Notes: a model not told the origin generated them from the sequence alone. Counted from the first letter of the stretch, positions 38,751 through 56,859 are shown. The stretch: DNA of 64,000 bases from AC-32 sp963728765 (GCA_963728765.1 CAVSKX010000002.1:372001-436000), one strand, 5' to 3'. Translations and numbers: made by a program.

Positions 38751-39363
38751 GACCGCTGTCCTCCCTCACTTCGACGTAGCCGTTCTTCGGGCCGGGCACG
38801 GCGCCCTTGACCAGCAGCAGGTTCCGCTGCGGGTCGACCTCGTGCACCCTCAGCCCGACCTGCGTCACGCGCTTGCCGCCCATGCGGCCGGCCATCTTCA
38901 TGCCCTTGAACACGCGCGAGGGCGTGGCCGAGGCGCCGATCGAGCCGGGCTTGCGGATGTTGTGCGAGCCGTGCGAGACGGGGCCGCGGTGAAAGTTGTG
39001 CCGCTTGATCGTGCCGGCGAAGCCCTTGCCGATTCCGATCCCGGAGACCTTGACCCGGTCGCCGGGCTCGAAGGTCTCGACGGTGATCGCCTCACCGGGC
39101 GTGAGCTCGGTCGTGCCGCGGAACTCGACGAGCTTCCGGTGCGGGCCGGCCTCGCCGAGCTGGCCGAGGCGCGGCTTCGGCACCTTGCGCTCCTTCACGG
39201 GGTCGAACGCGAGCTGGACGGCCTCGTAGCCGTCCGAGTCGACGGTCTTGACGCGGACGATCGGGCACGGGCCGGCCTCGATCACCGTCACCGGTGTCAC
39301 CTCGCCGGTCTCCGGGTCGAAGACCTGCGTCATGCCCAGCTTCTTGCCGACGATGCCCTTCAT
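38740..39363 (-). CDS. rplC: Ribosomal protein uL3
   Basis: A 207-residue L3: MKGIVGKKLGMTQVFDPETGE, GIGIGKGFAGTIKRHNFHRGP and GSIGASATPSRVFKGMKMAGRM in part. It is one of the first proteins to bind 23S rRNA. The final residues overlap the start of rplD by 11 bp. Confidence 0.97.
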   Translation of the reverse strand: MKGIVGKKLGMTQVFDPETGEVTPVTVIEAGPCPIVRVKTVDSDGYEAVQLAFDPVKERKVPKPRLGQLGEAGPHRKLVEFRGTTELTPGEAITVETFEPGDRVKVSGIGIGKGFAGTIKRHNFHRGPVSHGSHNIRKPGSIGASATPSRVFKGMKMAGRMGGKRVTQVGLRVHEVDPQRNLLLVKGAVPGPKNGYVEVREDSGRGA

Positions 39364-39367
39364 CGCG

Positions 39368-39676
39368 CTAGAGCTTGATCTCGATGTCGACGCCGGCCGG
39401 GAGGTCGAGCCGCATCAGCGAGTCGACCGTCTTCGGGGTCGGCGAGTGGATGTCGATCAGGCGCTTGTGCGTGCGCACCTCGAAGTGCTCGCGCGAGTCC
39501 TTGTCCTTGAACGGGCTGCGGATCACGCAGTAGACGTTCTTCTCGGTGGGCAGGGGCACGGGCCCGGTGATGGTCGCGCCGGTGCGCTGGGCCGTCTCCA
39601 CGATCTGGCTCGCAGACTTGTCGAGCTGCTGGTGGTCGTAGCCCTTGAGGCGGATGCGGATCTTGCTCTGCGGCAT
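39368..39676 (-). CDS. rpsJ: Ribosomal protein uS10
   Basis: A 102-residue S10 (NusE): KIRIRLKGYDHQQLDKSASQ, TGATITGPVPLPTEKNVYCV and FEVRTHKRLIDIHSPTPKTV. Besides its place in the 30S head it binds NusB in antitermination and NusG in transcription-translation coupling. It opens the S10 section; the 59-bp gap to tuf contains a small GCCC-tac-GGGC dyad but no convincing promoter. Confidence 0.97.
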   Translation of the reverse strand: MPQSKIRIRLKGYDHQQLDKSASQIVETAQRTGATITGPVPLPTEKNVYCVIRSPFKDKDSREHFEVRTHKRLIDIHSPTPKTVDSLMRLDLPAGVDIEIKL

Positions 39677-39735
39677 ATCGCGTCTACCTGTCCTTTTTCC
39701 GGTCTGTCGACGTCATCACAGGCCCGTAGGGCTCC

Positions 39736-40926
<1,191 letters not shown>

Positions 40927-40944
40927 TCGTTCCTTTCCTCCCGT

Positions 40945-43053
40945 TTAGCTCTGCTGCGAGTCGACGAGCTCGCCTGCGATCGACTGAGGCACTTCCTCGT
41001 AGCGATCGAACTGCATGGTGAACGTTGCCCGGCCCTGCGTCGTCGAGCGCAGGTCGGTTGCGTATCCGAACATGGTCGCCAGCGGGACACGCGCCCGGAT
41101 CGCCTGCGCGTTGCCGCGCGGCTCCAGGCCTTCGACGCGCCCACGGCGCGAGTTGAGGTCGCCCATCACGTCGCCGAGGTACTCCTCGGGGGTGACGACC
41201 TCGACGGCCATGACCGGCTCGAGCAGCTTCGGCTTCGAGCGCTTCATGGCCTCCTTGAATGCCATCGAGCCCGCGACCTTGAAGGCCATCTCGCTCGAAT
41301 CGACGTCGTGGTAGGAGCCGTCGATCAGCTCGATCCTCACGTCGACGACCGGGTAACCCGCAAGGACGCCCGACTCCATCGCCTCCTGGATGCCGAGGTC
41401 GACGGGGCCGATGTACTCGCGCGGGATCTTGCCGCCGACGATCTTGTCGAGGAACTCGTAGCCCTCGCCTGGCTCGGCCGGCTCGGCGTTGATCACGGCG
41501 TGGCCGTACTGCCCGCGGCCGCCGGTCTGGCGCACGAACTTGCCCTCGATCTTCTCGACGGGGCGGCCGAAGGTCTCGCGGTAGGCGACCTGCGGGCGGC
41601 CGACGTTCGCGTCGACCGAGAACTCGCGCATCAGTCGGTCGACGATGATCTCGAGGTGGAGCTCGCCCATCCCCGAGATCAGCGTCTGTCCTGTCTCCTC
41701 GTCCGTCTCGACGCGGAAGGTCGGGTCCTCCTCGGCGAGGCGCTGCAGGCCCCCGGAGAGCTTGTCCTGGTCGACCTTCGTCTTCGGCTCGATCGCGACC
41801 GCGATCACCGGCTCCGGGAAGTCCATCGACTCGAGCCGGATCGGCGCCGTGTCGATTGCCAGCGTGTCGCCGGTGGTGGAGCTCTTGATGCCGACGCCCG
41901 CCGCGATCTCGCCCGCGCCGATCTCCTCGCGCTCCTCGCGGTGGTTAGCGTGCATCTGCAGGATGCGGCCGATCCGCTCGGTCTTGCCGGTCGTCGTGTT
42001 GAGCACGCGTTCGCCGGCCTTCAGCTGGCCGGAGTAGACGCGGAAGTACGTCAGCTTGCCGACGTACGGGTCGGACATGACCTTGAAGACCAGCGCCGAA
42101 AACGGCTCGTCGAGCACCGGGCGGCGCGAGAGCTCGTGCTCGGTGCGCGGGTCGATCCCGTGCACGGGCGGGACGTCCAGCGGGCTCGGCAGGTAGTCGA
42201 TGACGCCGTCGAGCAGCGGCTGGATGCCTTTGTTCTTGAAGGCGGAGCCTGCGAACACCGGCGTGACCGTGATGTCGAGCGTGGCCGCGCGGAGCGCGCG
42301 CTTCAGCATCTCGGGCATGACGGCCTCCTCGTCGAGGAGGTAGGTCTCCAACAGCTCGTCGTCGTGGTCGGCGACCGCGTCGATCAGCTGGTGGTGGTAC
42401 TCCTGCGCCTGCTCGAGCAGCTCCGTCGGGATCTCGACGACCTCCATCTTCGTGCCGAGGTCGTCCTCCCACACGGTCGCGCGCATCTCGACGAGGTCGA
42501 CGACGCCGCGGAAGTGCTCCTCCTGGCCCAGCGGGAGCTGAACCGGGACCGGCCGCGCGCCGAGCCGGTCGACCATCGACTGCACGGCGGCGAAGAAGTC
42601 CGCGCCGGTGCGGTCCATCTTGTTGATGAAGGCGATGCGCGGAACGCGGTAGCGGTCGGCCTGCCGCCAGACCGTCTCGGACTGCGGCTCGACGCCTGCA
42701 ACGGAGTCGAAGACGGCAATCGCGCCGTCGAGGACGCGCAGGCTGCGCTCGACCTCGACCGTAAAGTCCACGTGCCCGGGCGTATCGATGATGTTGATAC
42801 GAAAATCGCGCCACTCGGCCGTTGTCGCAGCAGAGGTGATCGTGATGCCGCGCTCCTGCTCCTGCGCCATCCAGTCCATCACGGCTGCGCCCTCGTGGAC
42901 CTCGCCCATCTTGTGGGTGCGTCCCGTGTAGTAGAGGATCCGCTCGGTCGTCGTGGTCTTGCCCGCGTCGATGTGGGCCATGATCCCGATGTTGCGGACG
43001 TTCTCGAGTGCGCTACGCGCTCTGGGATCCACAACTGTCTTGGCGTCTGGCAT
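40945..43053 (-). CDS. fusA: Elongation factor G
   Basis: A 702-residue EF-G from ATG 43053 (MPDAKTVVDPRARSALENV). G1 AHIDAGKTTTTERILYYTG, G3 DTPGHVDF, G4 NKMDRTG, then domain IV with GGRGQYGHAVI and its tip. It drives translocation. A GTG four codons upstream is in frame but would overlap the rpsG stop; AGGTGG before the ATG supports my choice. Downstream of rpsG by 5 bp. Confidence 0.98.
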   Translation of the reverse strand: MPDAKTVVDPRARSALENVRNIGIMAHIDAGKTTTTERILYYTGRTHKMGEVHEGAAVMDWMAQEQERGITITSAATTAEWRDFRINIIDTPGHVDFTVEVERSLRVLDGAIAVFDSVAGVEPQSETVWRQADRYRVPRIAFINKMDRTGADFFAAVQSMVDRLGARPVPVQLPLGQEEHFRGVVDLVEMRATVWEDDLGTKMEVVEIPTELLEQAQEYHHQLIDAVADHDDELLETYLLDEEAVMPEMLKRALRAATLDITVTPVFAGSAFKNKGIQPLLDGVIDYLPSPLDVPPVHGIDPRTEHELSRRPVLDEPFSALVFKVMSDPYVGKLTYFRVYSGQLKAGERVLNTTTGKTERIGRILQMHANHREEREEIGAGEIAAGVGIKSSTTGDTLAIDTAPIRLESMDFPEPVIAVAIEPKTKVDQDKLSGGLQRLAEEDPTFRVETDEETGQTLISGMGELHLEIIVDRLMREFSVDANVGRPQVAYRETFGRPVEKIEGKFVRQTGGRGQYGHAVINAEPAEPGEGYEFLDKIVGGKIPREYIGPVDLGIQEAMESGVLAGYPVVDVRIELIDGSYHDVDSSEMAFKVAGSMAFKEAMKRSKPKLLEPVMAVEVVTPEEYLGDVMGDLNSRRGRVEGLEPRGNAQAIRARVPLATMFGYATDLRSTTQGRATFTMQFDRYEEVPQSIAGELVDSQQS

Positions 43054-43058
43054 CGTCA

Positions 43059-43529
43059 CTACCACCTGTAGTGCGCGAAGGCCTTGTTGGCCTGCGCCAT
43101 CCGGTAGAGGTCGTCCTTGCGCTTGAAGGCGCCGCCCTGCTGGTTGAGGGCGTCCAGGATCTCGCCGGCCAGCTTGTCCGACATGTGCTTCTCGCGGCGG
43201 TCGCGCGCGAACGTGACGAGCCAGCGCACCGCCAGCGTGCGGGCGCGGTTCTGCGGCACCTCGACCGGCACCTGGTAGTTCGCCCCGCCGACGCGGCGCG
43301 AGCGCACCTCGAGGACCGGCGTCACGGTCTTGATCGCCTGCTCGAGCACCTCGACCGGCGGCTTGCCGGTCTGCTCGCCGATACGGTCGAGCGCGCGATA
43401 GACGATCTTCTCGGCCGTCGACTTCTTGCCGCGCGTCATCACCTTGTTGATCACCTGCGTGACCAGGCGCGAGCTGTACACGGGATCCGGCTCCAGCGTC
43501 CGGGGTTGAATCGTTGCGCGACGCGGCAT
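43059..43529 (-). CDS. rpsG: Ribosomal protein uS7
   Basis: A 156-residue S7: MPRRATIQPRTLEPDPVYSS, INKVMTRGKKSTAEKIVYRAL and VPVEVPQNRARTLAVRWLV. It nucleates the 30S head. The ATG shares a base with the rpsL stop (TGATG). Confidence 0.97.
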   Translation of the reverse strand: MPRRATIQPRTLEPDPVYSSRLVTQVINKVMTRGKKSTAEKIVYRALDRIGEQTGKPPVEVLEQAIKTVTPVLEVRSRRVGGANYQVPVEVPQNRARTLAVRWLVTFARDRREKHMSDKLAGEILDALNQQGGAFKRKDDLYRMAQANKAFAHYRW

Positions 43530-43900
43530 CAACTACCCCGCTTCGCGCCGTACTTCGAACGCCCCTGGCGCCGCTCGCCGACGCCGGCAGCGTCGAGCCC
43601 GCCGCGGATGACCTTGTAGCGGAACCCCGGCAGATCCTTCACGCGACCACCCCTCACGAGGACGACCGAGTGCTCCTGCAGATTGTGGCCCTCACCCGGA
43701 ATGTAGGCGCCGACCTCCATACCGTTGGTCAGCCGGACGCGCGCGACCTTCCGGAGAGCCGAGTTCGGCTTCTTCGGGGTGGTCGTGTACACGCGCGTGC
43801 AGACGCCGCGCTTCTGCGGCGCGCCGCGAAGCGCAGGGGTCTTCACCTTCGCCTTCGGCGCGACCCTGCCCTTTCGGACCAGCTGATTGACGGTCGGCAT
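43529..43900 (-). CDS. rpsL: Ribosomal protein uS12
   Basis: A 123-residue S12: MPTVNQLVRKGRVAPKAKVK, PKKPNSALRKVARVRLTNG (with the Lys targeted in streptomycin resistance in the wild-type state) and GEGHNLQEHSVVLVRGGRVKDLPG in part. It lies at the decoding centre. It is the first gene of the superoperon, downstream of the promoter at 43974-44003. Confidence 0.98.
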   Translation of the reverse strand: MPTVNQLVRKGRVAPKAKVKTPALRGAPQKRGVCTRVYTTTPKKPNSALRKVARVRLTNGMEVGAYIPGEGHNLQEHSVVLVRGGRVKDLPGFRYKVIRGGLDAAGVGERRQGRSKYGAKRGS

Positions 43901-43973
43901 GTGCTCCTTGCTTAGAGGGGTGCGGACACAACAAAGGCTGGCGGGGCCTGGCGACCCTGCCAACCGGACGAGC

Positions 43974-44003
43974 ATGGTAGCGAAGCGGACCCGCCAGCGT
44001 CAA
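43974..44003 (-). promoter_or_regulatory. Main promoter of the str-S10-spc-alpha superoperon
   Basis: On the minus strand TTGACG (43998-44003) and TACCAT (43974-43979) are separated by 18 bp. This is the clearest -35 of the window. Transcription would start near 43967, about 65 nt before the rpsL ATG. Confidence 0.75.
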
Positions 44004-44078
44004 ACGGCGGAAGGCGCATGGCTCCGCGGGTTCGACGTCCCCGGGCGGTGGGTTCGTGAGAGTCGGCTCAAGAGGTTT

Positions 44079-44096
44079 TATGGCTTTCAAGCCATA
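44079..44096 (+). promoter_or_regulatory. Perfect 18-bp palindrome upstream of the GGDEF gene
   Basis: TATGGCTT-tc-AAGCCATA lies 63 bp before the diguanylate cyclase start and 76 bp upstream of the rpsL -35. It is AT-richer than its surroundings. It could be an operator for the cyclase gene or a small RNA hairpin; no regulator is identifiable. Confidence 0.4.
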
Positions 44097-44158
44097 GCTT
44101 GCAGCGTGGAACGGGCCTACAGTGAGTCGGCGGAACGACGAACCGACCGGGGAGAACC

Positions 44159-44833
44159 ATGGCGATAGGGGTCACGGCTACGACGACGCTCGTCGCGGTC
44201 GGCACGGCGGCGGCGCTGCTCGCGCTCGTCATCGCGCTCGCGCGCTCGCGCCGCCAGCTCGCTAAGGCGCGGGACGAGGCCCGCCGGAACCGGCGTCTCG
44301 CCGACCTCGACGGGCTCACTGGCCTGCACAACCGGCGCTACTTCCACGAGCTGCTGGCGCGAGAGGTCGCGCGAGCACAGCGCTACGGGCGGGAGCTCGC
44401 CCTCGTGGTCTTCGACCTCGACGATTTCAAGAGCATCAACGACCGCATCGGGCACCTCGCGGGCGATGCGGTCCTGGCCGAGACCGCGGAGCGGGCGCGC
44501 GGTGTCGTGCGATCTGCGGATATCGCCTGCCGCGTCGGCGGTGACGAGTTCGCAGTGCTCCTCCCCGAGGCCTCCGGCCGGGAGGCAGAGCTGCTCTGCG
44601 GGCGGCTCCGCCGCGCGGTCTCGTCGACGCCGGTCGCGGAGGCGGGGAACGTGTCGGTCTCGGCCGGCATCGCCGAGCTGCGGGCAGACGACGACCCGAA
44701 CACGTTCTTCGAGCGGGCGGACCAGGGGCTCTACCGCGCGAAGGAGCGCGGCAAGGGCCAGGTCGTCCGAGCGCCGGGGCGAAACGCTCCGTCCGACGCT
44801 ACTCGGCGGCCAGGAACGGCAAGTAATCAGTGA
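44159..44833 (+). CDS. Membrane-anchored GGDEF diguanylate cyclase
   Basis: A 224-residue protein. One N-terminal membrane helix (about 8-28) and a short Arg-rich coiled linker lead into a complete GGDEF domain (LADLDGLTGLHNRRYF at 47-62, FDLDDFKSINDRIGH, active-site GGDEF at 127-131). The inhibitory I-site is present as R118-x-x-D121, five residues before GGDEF. It should make cyclic di-GMP and be product-inhibited. There is no recognisable sensor domain. Its 3' end overlaps the convergent secreted-protein gene by 35 bp. Confidence 0.92.
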   Translation: MAIGVTATTTLVAVGTAAALLALVIALARSRRQLAKARDEARRNRRLADLDGLTGLHNRRYFHELLAREVARAQRYGRELALVVFDLDDFKSINDRIGHLAGDAVLAETAERARGVVRSADIACRVGGDEFAVLLPEASGREAELLCGRLRRAVSSTPVAEAGNVSVSAGIAELRADDDPNTFFERADQGLYRAKERGKGQVVRAPGRNAPSDATRRPGTASNQ

Positions 44834-46550
44834 GGTCGACGACGCCGGCCTGAGGCTGGACGTCGCGACGGCACACCGCCTGCTCGTCGAGCGCACGCTC
44901 GCGCCTCAGCAGCCACGACTCGAAGCTGTCGGCGCGGGCGAGCTCCTGCAGCGCCGAGACGACGGCCGGCCGCGCCATGTCGAGCGGGATCGCGCCCAAC
45001 GAAACCGGCGCGTCGAGCGCCCGCACGTCGAAGACACCCCGCATCGTCCTGATCTTGCGCCACTTGCCCTGCGGGATCGTGAAGAGCTGCGGCGGCGCTC
45101 CCGACTCGAGCGCAAAGCCGCGCGTGCGGTTGCCGAGCCACGGCGCGCGCGTCTTCGTCGCCACCAGGCGCGCGCGGGTGTCGCCGTAGGTCTCGTAGAA
45201 CTCTCGGACGTCGGCGGACGTCGGCGACCCGCCGCTCATCCCACGCTCGATCGCTACGCGCCGCAGCTCGTCGGCGATCACGCCGCGCGCGGCCGAGCGG
45301 CTCGCGCGAGCCTTGGCCAGCGCGGCGCCGTAGCGGGCGTAGCTGCCGCCGAAGCGGGCGCCGACGAGCGCACGCTCCGCGTCGGCGATCTGCTTCGCCT
45401 TGAGCCGCAGCTGCGTGCTCGTGATCGCGCGCGCGAACGCGACGCTGAACGCGACGTCCGCGTCGCCGGTGATCGGCGTCAGCGACCTGATCGTGCTCTC
45501 CGTGATGCGCTGGCCGTAGAGCGTGCAGCGCGTGCCGGCCGGGAGGATCAGCTGCCCCTCGGTGCGCGAGGCGTTGAACCCCTTGCCGGCCGCGTGGGGC
45601 GCGTTGCACAGTTTCGGGTCGCGAGCCCAGAGGTAGACGCACGCGGCCGTCGGCTTGACCGGGTCGCGCTCTCCCGCGCTCCATGCGGCCCAGCCCCAGG
45701 ACCAGATCGAGCGGAGCCCGACTTCCCTCGCGACCTGCTTCGCGGCGAGCGCCTGCAGCTTCGTCACCTCGAGATATGCCTTGCGCGACGCGCCCTCACG
45801 GCCCCCCGAGCCGCGCGTCGTCTGGAAGCCGAGCATCAGCCCGAGCTTGCCCGTCGCGATCCCGACATCGCTGAACTCGGCCACCCGCTTGCGGAACATC
45901 GCGCGCAGCGCCCGGCTGCCGGCGACCGCGCCCTGCTTCGCGATCTTCGGTGCGGCGAAGTACGACTCGCGCACGATGTCGGCGTGCTGCGAGAGCTGCC
46001 GCCACCAATCGGCCGCCTCGCCGCCCATGTAGGGCGCGCTCGGGACGAGGATCACCGGCCGTGCCCCCAGGGCCGAGAGCGTCTGCATGTAGATCATGAC
46101 GTTCCGCCGGTACTGCGCGTTCGACATGCTCCACGGCGTGATCGTGCTGGCGCCGTTGATCTCGTTCTCGGCGATCATCGGCTTCGTGCAGCCGCTCGAC
46201 AGCGCGGCCGTCGCGTAGAGACGGTTGGCGCGATTGATGACGACGCCCGGGTCGAACGGCGCGAGCGGCGTCCCGACCCGCAGCCGGAAGTTCATGTCCC
46301 AGTAGATCGTCCTCGCGCCCATCGCCCGCAGCTGCGGCGGGTAGATGAAGTTCGCCGCGGCCGCGATCACGCCCGGCCGCGCGAAGACCTGCCAGTACGG
46401 CACCGAGCCGTCGGCGAAGTCGATCCAGAGCGTCCCCTTGTTCGGGACCCCGCAGGTGTCGGCCGCAGCGGCCCGGTGAGGCGCGACCGCGAATGCCGAG
46501 CACACGGCGAGAAGAATGACCAGCAGCCGCTTCACAGACCCGAGCCCCAC
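44799..46550 (-). CDS. Secreted protein of unknown function, 583 aa
   Basis: A large exported protein with signal peptide (MGLGSVKRLLVILLAVCSAF, then AVAPHRAAAADTC). The body has alternating strands and helices with YWDMNFRLRVGTPLAPFDPG, MIAENEINGASTITPWS, MLGFQTTRGSGGREG and RSIWSWGWAAWSAGERDP. The Trp-rich strand ends and acidic residues recall a TIM-barrel glycoside-hydrolase-like fold in residues 30-330, followed by a helical domain. I recognise no family, so this is only a fold guess. GTG 46550 or GTG 46535 may be the start. Confidence 0.6.
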   Translation of the reverse strand: MGLGSVKRLLVILLAVCSAFAVAPHRAAAADTCGVPNKGTLWIDFADGSVPYWQVFARPGVIAAAANFIYPPQLRAMGARTIYWDMNFRLRVGTPLAPFDPGVVINRANRLYATAALSSGCTKPMIAENEINGASTITPWSMSNAQYRRNVMIYMQTLSALGARPVILVPSAPYMGGEAADWWRQLSQHADIVRESYFAAPKIAKQGAVAGSRALRAMFRKRVAEFSDVGIATGKLGLMLGFQTTRGSGGREGASRKAYLEVTKLQALAAKQVAREVGLRSIWSWGWAAWSAGERDPVKPTAACVYLWARDPKLCNAPHAAGKGFNASRTEGQLILPAGTRCTLYGQRITESTIRSLTPITGDADVAFSVAFARAITSTQLRLKAKQIADAERALVGARFGGSYARYGAALAKARASRSAARGVIADELRRVAIERGMSGGSPTSADVREFYETYGDTRARLVATKTRAPWLGNRTRGFALESGAPPQLFTIPQGKWRKIRTMRGVFDVRALDAPVSLGAIPLDMARPAVVSALQELARADSFESWLLRRERALDEQAVCRRDVQPQAGVVDLTDYLPFLAAE

Positions 46551-46590
46551 GGTAGCAGCGTCACTTCAGCGCCTGCCAGTCACCCAGACG

Positions 46591-46619
46591 ACGAGGGCGG
46601 CCGTTTTGGCCGCCCTCGT
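46591..46619 (-). terminator. Terminator of the rpoBC operon
   Basis: A perfect 12-bp stem (ACGAGGGCGGCC with GGCCGCCCTCGT) and 5-nt loop lies 21 bp beyond the rpoC stop, between it and the next minus-strand gene. There is no T-run, as is common in GC-rich actinobacteria. Confidence 0.75.
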
Positions 46620-46639
46620 GGCTACGTCTCGTGACGCCG

Positions 46640-51217
<4,578 letters not shown>

Positions 51218-51237
51218 GGCTCTCCTTCGCCCCGCAG

Positions 51238-54876
<3,639 letters not shown>

Positions 54877-54951
54877 GTCTGGGTGCCTCCCTTAACGGCT
54901 ATGAGGTGAACTTCGGAATGCGGACAGGCGAACGTCGGCGCGGAACCGCTA

Positions 54952-54981
54952 AGAATAGCGAAGAAGACCTACCCTGCGCAA
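54952..54981 (-). promoter_or_regulatory. rpoB promoter
   Basis: On the minus strand TTGCGC (54976-54981) and TATTCT (54952-54957) are separated by 18 bp. The transcript would begin about 70 nt before rpoB. A separate promoter here fits the terminator after rplL and the unrelated gene in between. Confidence 0.7.
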
Positions 54982-55045
54982 GCCGCGGCCACCGATTGGT
55001 CGCCGGCTGGGCCCCGAACTATAGAGGGTCTGTCGCAGAAGCGCC

Positions 55046-55069
55046 AGAGGCGCCCTTTCGGACGCCTCT
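55046..55069 (-). terminator. Hairpin after the small secreted-protein gene
   Basis: AGAGGCG and CGCCTCT pair, with further CC/GG pairing in the loop, about 20 bp beyond the stop at 55091 on the same strand. Confidence 0.5.
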
Positions 55070-55090
55070 AGGCCGCATCGCTGCCGAGAG

Positions 55091-55531
55091 CTAGGAGCTC
55101 GGCTGGGTCGGCGCAACCACGGGATGCGCGCCGATCTTGCGTGCCGTCAAGTCAGGGGTGCCGCCGTTCTTCAGGTCGGCCTTGCAGGCCTTCGCCGTCA
55201 CGTGGACGCGGTCGTTCGGCGCGAGCGCGCCGAGGGTCTTGGCGCCCTGCCGCCGCACACGGGTCTTCGCGTCGACGAGGATCGTCGCCGTGCCGGTGGC
55301 CTTGTAGCCACGGCCGTGGCGGTTCGAGTGCTTGACCGTCAGCACGAAGGACGTGTCGCCGTCCTGCGGGTCGACGTCGGCTGCGAGCGTGCCGGCCAGC
55401 ATGACAGTCACGGCCGGCTTGCAGCCGTGGTTCTTCGACTTCGGGCCATTGCTCGGGTGGTCCTTCGCGACCGCCGCGGAGACCGCGACGAGCGCCGAGA
55501 CCAGGGCGAGCACGAGAATCTTCAACCGCAT
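55091..55531 (-). CDS. Small secreted protein, DUF5666-like
   Basis: A 146-residue protein with a clear signal peptide (MRLKILVLALVSALVAVSAA, cleaved near AVAKD). The mature part is beta-rich: VTVMLAGTLAADVDPQDGDT, FVLTVKHSNRHGRGYKATG, TATILVDAKTRVRR and LAPNDRVHVTAKACK. Such an OB-like strand order (value, modulation, VDAKT, G-x-RVxV) resembles the DUF5666-type secreted domains, but I am not certain. It is a single gene between rpoB and rplL. Confidence 0.6.
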   Translation of the reverse strand: MRLKILVLALVSALVAVSAAVAKDHPSNGPKSKNHGCKPAVTVMLAGTLAADVDPQDGDTSFVLTVKHSNRHGRGYKATGTATILVDAKTRVRRQGAKTLGALAPNDRVHVTAKACKADLKNGGTPDLTARKIGAHPVVAPTQPSS

Positions 55532-55674
55532 GTGAGGTACCTCCGTCTGGGTGGGGGGTTCGGGTTGCCCCCAACTGACGGTGTTCTCGGCCGGTTCCTG
55601 CGGCGCGGTCGCGGAAATCCCTGAGTCGGGGGAGGAACGCTTACCGGCTGCTTACAAACGAGCCCCGAAACGCC

Positions 55675-55698
55675 GAGGGGCCGCTGTCGCGGCCCCTC
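55675..55698 (-). terminator. Terminator after rplL
   Basis: GAGGGGCCGC and GCGGCCCCTC form a perfect 10-bp stem with a tgtc loop, 21 bp beyond the rplL stop. It closes the rplKAJL transcript and separates it from rpoB. Confidence 0.75.
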
Positions 55699-55718
55699 GA
55701 AGTCGCGAGGAGGTCGCG

Positions 55719-56111
55719 CTACTTGACCTCGACTGAGGCGCCGGCTTCTTCGAGCTGCGCCTTGATCTGGTCGGCCTCGTCCTGCGCGACGCCCTCCTTG
55801 ACCGCGTTGGGCGCACCGTCCACGAGATCCTTTGCCTCCTTCAGGCCCAGGCCCGTGATCGCCCGGACGACCTTGATCACCTGGATCTTCTTGTCCCCCG
55901 CGCCGGCGAGCACGACGTCGAACGAGGACTTCTCCTCCGCGTCCGCGCCGTCGCCGCCCGCGGCCGGAGCCGCGCCTGGCGCCGCCACGGCGACCGGAGC
56001 GGCGGCGCTCACGCCCCACTCCTCCTCGAGCTTGTTCTTCAGCTCGACGAGGTCGAGGACGGTCATCCCGCCCAGGGTCTCGACGAGCTTGTCGGTATCG
56101 GTCTTAGCCAT
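55719..56111 (-). CDS. rplL: Ribosomal protein bL12 (L7/L12)
   Basis: A 130-residue L12: N-terminal dimerisation part (LVETLGGMTVLDLVELKNKL), an Ala/Gly/Pro hinge (AAPVAVAAPGAAPAAGGDGA) and the C-terminal factor-binding domain (SFDVVLAGAGDKKIQVIKVV, then AITGLGLKEAKDLVDGAPNA). It forms the stalk that recruits translation GTPases. The ATG overlaps the rplJ stop by 8 bp. Confidence 0.97.
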   Translation of the reverse strand: MAKTDTDKLVETLGGMTVLDLVELKNKLEEEWGVSAAAPVAVAAPGAAPAAGGDGADAEEKSSFDVVLAGAGDKKIQVIKVVRAITGLGLKEAKDLVDGAPNAVKEGVAQDEADQIKAQLEEAGASVEVK

Positions 56112-56802
56112 CCTGCTGGCCCTCCTCTGCGTCGGCCGACGCCTGCTCGGCCTCTGCCGACGGCTCTTCGGACTGCTCTTCCGTTGCTTCCTCCGCGGGC
56201 GCTTCGGCCTGCGGCTCCTCCTGTGCCGCCTCCGCCGCGGCTTCCGGCTCCGGCTCCGGCTCGGGGACGGTCTCGCCCTGCTCCTCGAGCTGGCGGATGC
56301 GCGCGTCGATGACTCCCGCGAGGTCGCGCAGCGGGGCCGTGAAGAGCCCCACCACGGTCGTCAGCGGGGCGAACACCGCACCGGCGAGCTGCGCCCGCAG
56401 CACCTCCGCCGGCGGCAGCGTCGCGAGTCGCTTGATCTCGGCGTCCCCGACGACGGTGCCGTCGAGCATGCCGCCGCGGATGACAAGCACCTCGTTCGCC
56501 CGCGCGGCCTCGTTCAGGACCTTCGCCACGGCGACCGGGTCGCCGTCGGCCTCGAGGAACGCGATCGCGGTCGGGCCGTCGATCAGCTCGAGCACCTCGG
56601 TGGTGCCGGCCTCCTCCGCGGCCCGCTTCGTCAGCGTGTTCTTGACGACGGTGAAGCGCGCACCGGCCTCCAGCAGCCGCGTGCGCAGCAGGTCGATCTC
56701 GGGCATTGTCAGGCCGCGGTAGTCCGCGACCATCAGCGATTCGGTGTCGCCGAGCCGCTTTGCCAGCTCCGCGACGACGCGTTCTTTCTCAGATCTCAGC
56801 AT
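56104..56802 (-). CDS. rplJ: Ribosomal protein uL10 with acidic tail
   Basis: A 232-residue L10; the usual length is about 165-180. The core LMVADYRGLTMPEIDLLRTR, RFTVVKNTLTKRAAEEAG and the L12-binding helix end near residue 170. It is followed by about 60 acidic residues (PEPEPEPEAAAEAAQEEPQA and beyond). It anchors the L12 stalk and, with L12, represses its own mRNA through the L10 leader just upstream. Confidence 0.96.
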   Translation of the reverse strand: MLRSEKERVVAELAKRLGDTESLMVADYRGLTMPEIDLLRTRLLEAGARFTVVKNTLTKRAAEEAGTTEVLELIDGPTAIAFLEADGDPVAVAKVLNEAARANEVLVIRGGMLDGTVVGDAEIKRLATLPPAEVLRAQLAGAVFAPLTTVVGLFTAPLRDLAGVIDARIRQLEEQGETVPEPEPEPEAAAEAAQEEPQAEAPAEEATEEQSEEPSAEAEQASADAEEGQQDG

Positions 56803-56820
56803 CGATCACCTTCTTGTCGC

Positions 56821-56850
56821 AATCCGGTGCCTGACTTCAGTCTGCTCCGG
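56821..56850 (-). repeat. Family C motif, copy C1
   Basis: AATCCGGTGCCTGACTTCAG continuing into TCTGCTCCGG is the reverse complement of copy C2 at 58331-58360, differing by one missing C. It is itself an imperfect palindrome around GACT-tc-AGTC. It lies between the L10 leader and the rplJ start. Confidence 0.7.
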
Positions 56851-56859
56851 CCTACCGAA

